Shown here: positions 58,942-64,000 of the stretch, piece by piece
How positions within the stretch are numbered: position 1 is the first letter of the stretch
Layout of the letters: each line of letters opens with the position of its first letter
Program-made: the position numbers and the translations under genes
Assembly (NCBI RefSeq): GCF_003240585.1
Contig: NZ_PCDP01000019.1
Span: forward strand, 1-64,000
DNA: 64,000 bases
Origin: Arminella tubonensis
GTDB lineage: Bacteria; Pseudomonadota; Alphaproteobacteria; Rhizobiales; Rhizobiaceae
Direction: 5' to 3'
The notes under the pieces: generated by a model
The model's input: the letters and a program-made list of their open reading frames with translations, nothing else
The model's database searches: none
Told to the model about the DNA's origin: nothing

Positions 58942-59952
58942 ATGAGCGATGCAGTTCAGGGGAGGATATCCGATCAGGGGAAGGTTTTGGGAAAGGCCTC
59001 TCCCGCTTTCTCCAGCAACATCTGGAAGGATGGTCTCTATGCGGCCGCGAGCTGGTTCGCGGCAGCTGGGATCACGTACTTTCTGCCGGATGTTATCGTA
59101 TGGGGTGACACAGCCCTATTTGCCCTGCTGGTCGCGATCGGCGGCGCGATATTTTTGACACTTGCCGTCGTCGTCCCCAGAACCGGCGGGTCGCGCGGGA
59201 CGGTCGTCTACTACGGACCATGGTTCATCGCCATCGGCCTGTGGCTTGCCGGCTGGGAACTGGTGACGGCAAAATTCGGGTGGCTGCCAAAGCCATTCTT
59301 TTCGCCGCCGCAGGGATTGCTGCATGTTTATCTGACCGACTGGACCCGCATCCTGATCTGCATCGCCTATACCGGGCGGCTCTGGATTCTCGGTTTCACG
59401 TCGGGCGTCATTGTCGGCTTTGCAGGCGGCGTGGCGCTTGGATGGTCCAAGCGCTTTGCCTATTGGGGCATGCCTCTTTTGAAACTCATCGGTCCGGTGC
59501 CGGCCAGCGCCTGGATACCCTGCGCCTTTTTTATCTTCCCCTCGACGCTCCACGCCAGCATTTTCCTCGTGGCGCTGGCCTCCGGCATTCCGGTCGCCAT
59601 CCTGACGGCTGCCGGCGTCGGCCAGGTGAACAAGGTTCTTTACGACGTCGCCCGCACCCTGGGCGCCGACAACCGCTACCTCATCTTCAAGGTCGCAATC
59701 CCGGCCTCGCTGCCTAACGTGTTCGTCGGCCTGTTCATGGGCCTCTACTATTCCTTTGCTGTGCTGGTCGTTGCCGAAATGCTCGGCTCGAAATATGGCC
59801 TCGGCTGGTACCTGCAGTTCAACACCGCCTATTCCGCCTACGCCAATGTTTACGCAGCCCTCGTCGTCATGGCCCTCATCTGTGCGGGTCTGGTCAAACT
59901 GCTGTTTGTTGTCCGCGAGCAGCTTCTGGGCTGGCAGAAGGGAATCCTCTGA
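58942..59952 (+). CDS. Sulfonate-type ABC transporter permease (SsuC/TauC family)
   Basis: The 336-residue protein has a longer N-terminus than SsuC, with two extra hydrophobic segments (ASWFAAAGITYFLPDVIVW, ALLVAIGGAIFLTLAVVV), then six helices. The EAA loop reads DVARTLGADNRYLIFKVAIPASLPNVFVG. It is the sole permease, so it acts as a homodimer. ATG 58942 is preferred over the TTG at 58933. Its stop overlaps the ATPase start (ATG 59952) by one base. Confidence 0.85.
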   Translation: MSDAVQGRISDQGKVLGKASPAFSSNIWKDGLYAAASWFAAAGITYFLPDVIVWGDTALFALLVAIGGAIFLTLAVVVPRTGGSRGTVVYYGPWFIAIGLWLAGWELVTAKFGWLPKPFFSPPQGLLHVYLTDWTRILICIAYTGRLWILGFTSGVIVGFAGGVALGWSKRFAYWGMPLLKLIGPVPASAWIPCAFFIFPSTLHASIFLVALASGIPVAILTAAGVGQVNKVLYDVARTLGADNRYLIFKVAIPASLPNVFVGLFMGLYYSFAVLVVAEMLGSKYGLGWYLQFNTAYSAYANVYAALVVMALICAGLVKLLFVVREQLLGWQKGIL

Positions 59953-60746
59953 TGGTCGCAGCCCTCGCCCAAAAAATCGCATCCCGGTCCGGCAGCCTGC
60001 GGCTCGATATCGAGAATGTCTCCCACGAGTTCGATCTCGGCAACGGTCGGCTGTCCGTGCTCGACAATGTCACGATCCATATCCAGCCCGGCGAATTCGT
60101 CGCCTTGCTGGGCCCCTCCGGCTGCGGGAAATCGACCTTGCTTCGGCTTGCCGCCGGTCTTGAAACACCGACGAAGGGCAGGCTTCTCGAAGACGGTTCC
60201 CCGATCGAAAATCCAGACCCTTCGCGCATCCTGGTTTTCCAGGAGGCGACGCTGTTCCCTTGGCTGACGGTTCGGAAAAACGTTGCCTCCGGCCTTGATG
60301 CACGTGGCCTGCTGAAGCAGGAGGGACATCGCATCGACGAAGTCTTGAAACTGGTCAAGCTCGATGCCTTCGCCGATGCCTATCCGCACCAGCTCTCCGG
60401 CGGCATGGCCCAGCGAGCCTCAATCGCGCGCGCACTCGTCAATGACCCGAAGTTGCTGTTGCTCGATGAGCCCTTCGGCAAGCTCGACTCGCTGACACGG
60501 CTGAAGATGCAGAACGAACTTCTGGCACTGTGGAAGCGGGAAGGCTTTACCGCACTGCTCGTAACCCACGATGTGGAAGAGGCGATCCTCCTTGCCGACC
60601 GCGTCATTTTGTTCAGCGATCGCCCTGCCCGCATCATTGCCGACGTCGCCGTCGCGCAGCCGCATCCGCGCCGGCGCGACGATACCGATCTAGTTCGCTT
60701 GCGCCGTACTCTTTTAGAAAAGCTGGGGGTCTCCGATGGCGTCTGA
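59952..60746 (+). CDS. Sulfonate-type ABC transporter ATPase (SsuB/TauB family)
   Basis: The 264-residue protein has Walker A GPSGCGKST (about 54-62), the Q-loop LVFQEATLFPWLTVRKNV typical of the nitrate/sulfonate/taurine group, the signature LSGGMAQRASIARAL, Walker B LLLDEPFGKLDS and the switch His in LVTHDVEEAILLAD. The small membrane-protein gene starts 11 bases before its stop, so the two overlap. Confidence 0.9.
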   Translation: MVAALAQKIASRSGSLRLDIENVSHEFDLGNGRLSVLDNVTIHIQPGEFVALLGPSGCGKSTLLRLAAGLETPTKGRLLEDGSPIENPDPSRILVFQEATLFPWLTVRKNVASGLDARGLLKQEGHRIDEVLKLVKLDAFADAYPHQLSGGMAQRASIARALVNDPKLLLLDEPFGKLDSLTRLKMQNELLALWKREGFTALLVTHDVEEAILLADRVILFSDRPARIIADVAVAQPHPRRRDDTDLVRLRRTLLEKLGVSDGV

Positions 60747-61032
60747 CCGACGTTTGCCGATCATTATTTCCGCCGCGGGCGGGCTGGCCATCGCGCTCGG
60801 CCTTGCGTGGTGGTGGCTTGTCTTCAGCGAAGTCATCGCCGGCGACTACGTCACCTATCGCCAGGCCGCCTCATGCATCCTTGGCACCAACGATCTATGC
60901 AGCCTGGCCCAGGCGCTTTGCAAATCCAATCATTTCCTCGGAATCAAGCGGTACTCATCCGAGTTACTCTGGGTAGGTGTAGCAGTATCGAGTGCTGGGC
61001 TTTTCCTCGCGTCGCGGCAGCGGACAGCTTGA
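60736..61032 (+). CDS. Small two-span membrane protein with four Cys-rich loop residues (98 aa)
   Basis: The protein has a first hydrophobic segment (PIIISAAGGLAIALGLAWWWLVF, about 8-30), a loop with three Cys residues (SCILGTNDLCSLAQALCKS), and a second segment (SSELLWVGVAVSSAGLFLAS). It overlaps the ATPase gene, so it belongs to the operon. No family is recognised. The spacing of the Cys residues and the periplasmic loop suggest a disulfide or metal site. It may be a transporter accessory or a thiol/disulfide factor. Confidence 0.6.
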   Translation: MASDRRLPIIISAAGGLAIALGLAWWWLVFSEVIAGDYVTYRQAASCILGTNDLCSLAQALCKSNHFLGIKRYSSELLWVGVAVSSAGLFLASRQRTA

Positions 61033-61076
61033 TCCCTGGACGTCCTAAGAACAAGCCTATTCTAGGAGCTTCTCCC

Positions 61077-62111
61077 ATGTCTGAAACAGCCAGCACGCTA
61101 CCAATTTTCGACCTTCGTCGTTTTACTCCGGGCCATCCGAAGCGCAACGAGGCGCTTGACGCACTGCGTCAGGTGTCGCGCAGCACCGGTTTCTTCTACC
61201 TCACCGGCCATGGCATCGCCCAGGAAGAGATCGATCATCTGACAAGGCTGGCGCGTCGCTTCTTCTCGTTGCCCGCTGAAGAAAAGCTGGAAATCGAAAT
61301 GCGCAAATCGCCGCATTTTCGCGGCTACAACCGGGCCGGCTTCGAATATACCCGCGGGACGCAGGATTGGCGCGAACAGGTCGATTTTGGTGCCGAACGC
61401 GAAAAGCTCCAACTCACATCAGGCGATCCCCCTTGGAAGCGGCTGATCGGGCCAAACCAGTTTCCCACTGCCCTGCCCGAATTGCGTCCCGCCGTACTCA
61501 AATGGATCGATGACGTGACCGCGGTCGGCCTGAAGGTGCTGCAGGCATTCTCGGCAGCGCTGGGCCAGAAACCGGACGTCTTTGCGCCCATCTACAGCAA
61601 AGGGCCGAACCAGTTGCTCAAGATCGTCCGCTATCCCGGTCGCGACCAGACGGAGAGCGACCAAGGTGTCGGCGCGCATAAAGACGGTGGTTTCGTAACG
61701 ATCCTGCTGCAAGACGTCGTCGGCGGACTGCAGGTGGACGACGGCCAGGGTGGCTGGATCGATGCGCCGCCGCTGCGGGGCACCTTTGTCGTCAACATAG
61801 GCGAACTGCTGGAGCTGGCTTCGAACGGCTATCTCAAGGCCAATATCCACCGGGTTGTGACGCCGCCCGCCGGAGGCGATCGGCTTTCCATTCCGTTTTT
61901 CCTCGGCGCCAATCTTTCAGCCAGCATCCCGGTTCTCGATCTGCCGCCGGCCCTTGCGGCGGAGGTTCCCGGCGTTACTCAGGATCCGCTCAATCCGCTC
62001 TTTCGCGAGGTCGGCCGCAACGTCCTGAAGTCGCGTCTGCGCTCGCATCCAGACGTCGCCAAGGCCCACCACGCAGATCTGCTGGAGGAAAAGGAAAAAG
62101 CACTCTCCTGA
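61077..62111 (+). CDS. Isopenicillin-N-synthase-like 2-oxoglutarate/Fe(II) dioxygenase
   Basis: The 344-residue protein has the DIOX_N start (LPIFDLRRFTPGHPKRNEALDALRQVSRSTGFFYLTGHG) and a jelly-roll core with iron ligands H201 and D203 (GAHKDGGF) and H258 (NIHRV), plus R269 (RLSIPF) for the cosubstrate. The family hydroxylates or desaturates small molecules. Next to a sulfonate importer and a sulfhydrylase it may release sulfite or sulfide from an organosulfur substrate, like TauD in purpose but not in family. Confidence 0.88.
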   Translation: MSETASTLPIFDLRRFTPGHPKRNEALDALRQVSRSTGFFYLTGHGIAQEEIDHLTRLARRFFSLPAEEKLEIEMRKSPHFRGYNRAGFEYTRGTQDWREQVDFGAEREKLQLTSGDPPWKRLIGPNQFPTALPELRPAVLKWIDDVTAVGLKVLQAFSAALGQKPDVFAPIYSKGPNQLLKIVRYPGRDQTESDQGVGAHKDGGFVTILLQDVVGGLQVDDGQGGWIDAPPLRGTFVVNIGELLELASNGYLKANIHRVVTPPAGGDRLSIPFFLGANLSASIPVLDLPPALAAEVPGVTQDPLNPLFREVGRNVLKSRLRSHPDVAKAHHADLLEEKEKALS

Positions 62112-62168
62112 CCAGCTGTCCCGCGACGCCCCGAAGAACAATGCTCACATTCAAGAGAGGCGAATAGA

Positions 62169-63530
62169 ATGACCATCTACAATCCCCCCGCTCCTGAGGC
62201 AGTTGCGCTGCAGCCTGCCGGCACATCCGGGCCCCGTAGCCTCAGGCTGCACCCCGAAACGATTGCGCTGCATGGCGGCAGCTTTCGCTTCGATCCCGCA
62301 ACCGGCGCGATTGCAGTCCCGATCTACCAGACGACGTCGTTCCAACTGCCGGGTACGGAGGGAGCAGACAAGCTGTTCGCCCTCGAAGCTGCTGGCCATC
62401 TCTATACCAGGGTTTCGAACCCGACACAGGACGCCTTCGAGCAGCGTTTGGCCGAACTTGAAGGCGGAGCGGCCGCTCTTGCACTCGGCTCCGGTCAGGC
62501 GGCGTCCGCCTTTGCCGTACTCAACCTTGCACGCGCGGGCGACAACATCGTCAGTTCGGTCGGCCTTTACGGCGGCACCTGGGCGCTCTTTGCCTCAACG
62601 CTTAAGAATTTTGGCATAGAAGTGCGGTTCGTCGATGCCACCGATCCCGAAGCCTTCGCCAGGGCGACCGATGATCGAACTCGCGCCTACTACGCAGAAT
62701 CGCTGCCGAACCCGAAGCTCGAGGTCTTCCCGATCGCAGAAGTCGCTGCAATCGGCCGCCGTTTCGGTGTTCCGTTGATCGTCGACAACACGGCAGCACC
62801 GCTGATCATCCGGCCACTGGAACATGGAGCCGCCGTCGTCGTCTATTCGACGACCAAGTATATTGGCGGCCATGGCACGGCGATCGGCGGTGCAATCGTT
62901 GACGGCGGCAATTTTCCTTGGGCAGATTTGCCAGCTCGCCTACCAACGCTTCATGAGCCGGATCCGAGCTATCAGAACAAGAGCTGGATCGAGAAGGCCG
63001 CCCTCATCGATTTCCATCCGTATATCCTGCGCATCCGGGCCGTGCTTCTGCGTGACATCGGTGCCCCTATCAGCCCGCAGAATGCATTTTTGTTCATCCA
63101 GGGACTCGAGACGCTTCCGCTGCGTCTGCGCCAGCACAACGAGAATGCCGTCAAGGTCGCAGATTTCCTCCACAGGCATCCGAAGGTATCAAAGGTCATA
63201 TTTCCCAAGTTCCAGACGGGCATCGCCGCTGAACGGGCGGGGAAATACCTGCGTAACGGTTCCTTCGGGGCGCTGGTCGGTTTCGAATTGAAGCACGGCC
63301 GCGAGGCCGGGCGTCGCTTCATCGATTCCCTCCAATTGCTGTATCACGTGGCGAATATCGGAGACGCACGCTCCCTGGCGATCCATCCATCAACGACCAC
63401 GCATTCCCAGCTTTCGGCCGAGGACCAGCTGGCGGCGGGAGTAACGCCCGGCTATGTCCGTCTGTCGATCGGTATCGAGCATTCCGACGACATCATCGCG
63501 GATGTAGCACAGGCGCTCGAGGTGGCGTGA
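62169..63530 (+). CDS. metY: O-acetylhomoserine sulfhydrylase (MetY-like PLP enzyme)
   Basis: The 453-residue protein is of the Cys/Met PLP fold with ETIALHGGSFRFDPATGAIAVPIYQTTSF (MetY/MetZ start), YTRVSNPTQDAFEQRLAELEGG, the Lys in VYSTTKYIGGHGT, and the C-terminal HPSTTTHSQLSAEDQLAAGVTPGYVRLSIGIEH. MetY makes homocysteine from O-acetylhomoserine and sulfide. With the importer and dioxygenase it would capture the sulfur released from the imported compound. It is the last gene of the operon; a small separate gene follows. Confidence 0.9.
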   Translation: MTIYNPPAPEAVALQPAGTSGPRSLRLHPETIALHGGSFRFDPATGAIAVPIYQTTSFQLPGTEGADKLFALEAAGHLYTRVSNPTQDAFEQRLAELEGGAAALALGSGQAASAFAVLNLARAGDNIVSSVGLYGGTWALFASTLKNFGIEVRFVDATDPEAFARATDDRTRAYYAESLPNPKLEVFPIAEVAAIGRRFGVPLIVDNTAAPLIIRPLEHGAAVVVYSTTKYIGGHGTAIGGAIVDGGNFPWADLPARLPTLHEPDPSYQNKSWIEKAALIDFHPYILRIRAVLLRDIGAPISPQNAFLFIQGLETLPLRLRQHNENAVKVADFLHRHPKVSKVIFPKFQTGIAAERAGKYLRNGSFGALVGFELKHGREAGRRFIDSLQLLYHVANIGDARSLAIHPSTTTHSQLSAEDQLAAGVTPGYVRLSIGIEHSDDIIADVAQALEVA

Positions 63531-63682
63531 AGCGATAAAAAAGCGGGCCGCAGCCACCTTTGCCGCCGAGTTTGCGATTATTGGTATAAGATTTCCCATT
63601 CGACACGACGATTGGATAACGCGCTCTGCCGTTTCGGGGCTGGAAAATATAATCTCTTGCCAAGTGTTACGAGGAGTTGTTC

Positions 63683-63868
63683 ATGCCCGCCCAGACGGCC
63701 GATATCGTCGACTTTCAAGCTTACCGGCAATCGCGCAGCAAGTCCGCGAATGTCGAGCACAAAGCAGCCGCGCCAGTGTCGTTCTCGATGCACCCGATGT
63801 TGATGTGGATGCCGTTTTGGGGATTTGTGCCGGTTCTGGCAGTGGGCGTTGCGGGATATGGCAGCTGA
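63683..63868 (+). CDS. Small membrane-anchored protein (61 aa)
   Basis: GAGGAG lies 7 bases before the ATG. The N-terminus is polar (MPAQTADIVDFQAYRQSRSKSANVEHK), and one hydrophobic span ends the protein (LMWMPFWGFVPVLAVGVAGYG). The last codons overlap the next gene's start by 11 bp. Unknown function; the overlap suggests a partner of the regulator. Confidence 0.55.
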   Translation: MPAQTADIVDFQAYRQSRSKSANVEHKAAAPVSFSMHPMLMWMPFWGFVPVLAVGVAGYGS

Positions 63869-64000
63869 TCAAGCGCTTGATTTCGGCGGCGAAGAAAAAG
63901 ACTCCGCCGACGGCATCACCGTTCACACGGGCCAGAATTTGCGGCGTATCCGAACCCGCCGCGGCTATTCGCTGGATAGATTGGCGAAAATCGCAGGTGT
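63858..64000 (+). CDS. XRE-family transcriptional regulator, N-terminal part (cut by window edge)
   Basis: Only 47 complete codons are present. Residues 24-47 read VHTGQNLRRIRTRRGYSLDRLAKIAGV, the start of an XRE helix-turn-helix. Such proteins often carry a C-terminal cupin domain, which would lie outside the window. The ATG overlaps the small membrane gene, so they are one unit. It could regulate the upstream sulfur operon. Confidence 0.65.
   Translation, partial: MAADQALDFGGEEKDSADGITVHTGQNLRRIRTRRGYSLDRLAKIAG

Overview
The window is a high-GC alphaproteobacterial segment, most likely from a Rhizobiaceae chromosome or large replicon (Rhizobium/Agrobacterium group). The evidence is the density of ABC and TRAP uptake systems, a DUF982 protein, EcfG-type general-stress promoters, and a pair of adjacent palindromes that resembles a rhizobial RIME element. 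No rRNA, tRNA, CRISPR array or prophage was seen. Two genes are cut by the window edges: an L,D-transpeptidase-like gene on the left and an XRE-type regulator on the right.

Region 1 (1-14.2 kb) is an accessory, stress-type region. It holds many short orphan genes, three GGAAC-N16-xGTT promoters, a YihY/BrkB membrane protein, an IS110-type transposase whose catalytic tetrad looks degraded, a second broken copy of the left-edge gene, a frameshifted glycoside-hydrolase remnant, an ankyrin/YHS pair and a class III adenylate cyclase with TPRs.

Region 2 (14.2-27.8 kb) contains two uptake operons. The first is a FadR-type regulator, a Cys/Met-type PLP enzyme and a sugar ABC importer (SBP, two permeases, MalK-like ATPase). 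It converges on a beta-propeller lactonase gene. Divergent from the lactonase is a CaiB/BaiF CoA-transferase with a ribose-type importer whose double ATPase is split into two overlapping genes.

Region 3 (27.7-36.9 kb) holds redox and regulatory genes: an OhrR-like MarR regulator divergent from a Tat-exported hydrolase with paired TATCGCGATA sites, an old yellow enzyme divergent from a LysR regulator, AraC and LacI regulators, a decayed TadG/vWA gene, a DUF1801 protein and a DsbA-like isomerase.

Region 4 (36.9-46.1 kb, minus strand) is an organosulfur operon: three luciferase-like flavin monooxygenases, an M20 deacylase, a GNAT acetyltransferase, two amino-acid-type binding proteins and a fused permease-ATPase. 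The gene set parallels the Bacillus subtilis ytmI/yxe pathways that acetylate, oxidise and deacetylate S-alkylcysteines to recover cysteine.

Region 5 (46.4-57.6 kb) has a GGDEF protein with an altered EAL domain, a TRAP transporter with a D-galactarolactone-isomerase-like protein and a FadR regulator (hexuronate/aldarate use), a MOSC pseudogene, and a TetR regulator with an EmrAB-like efflux pair whose promoter carries a perfect palindrome.

Region 6 (57.9-63.5 kb) is a second sulfur operon: a sulfonate/taurine-type ABC importer, a small membrane protein, a 2-oxoglutarate-type dioxygenase and an O-acetylhomoserine sulfhydrylase. Its upstream DNA shares a 37-bp block (27 identities, aligned by eye) with the upstream DNA of the Region 4 operon, which suggests common sulfur control.
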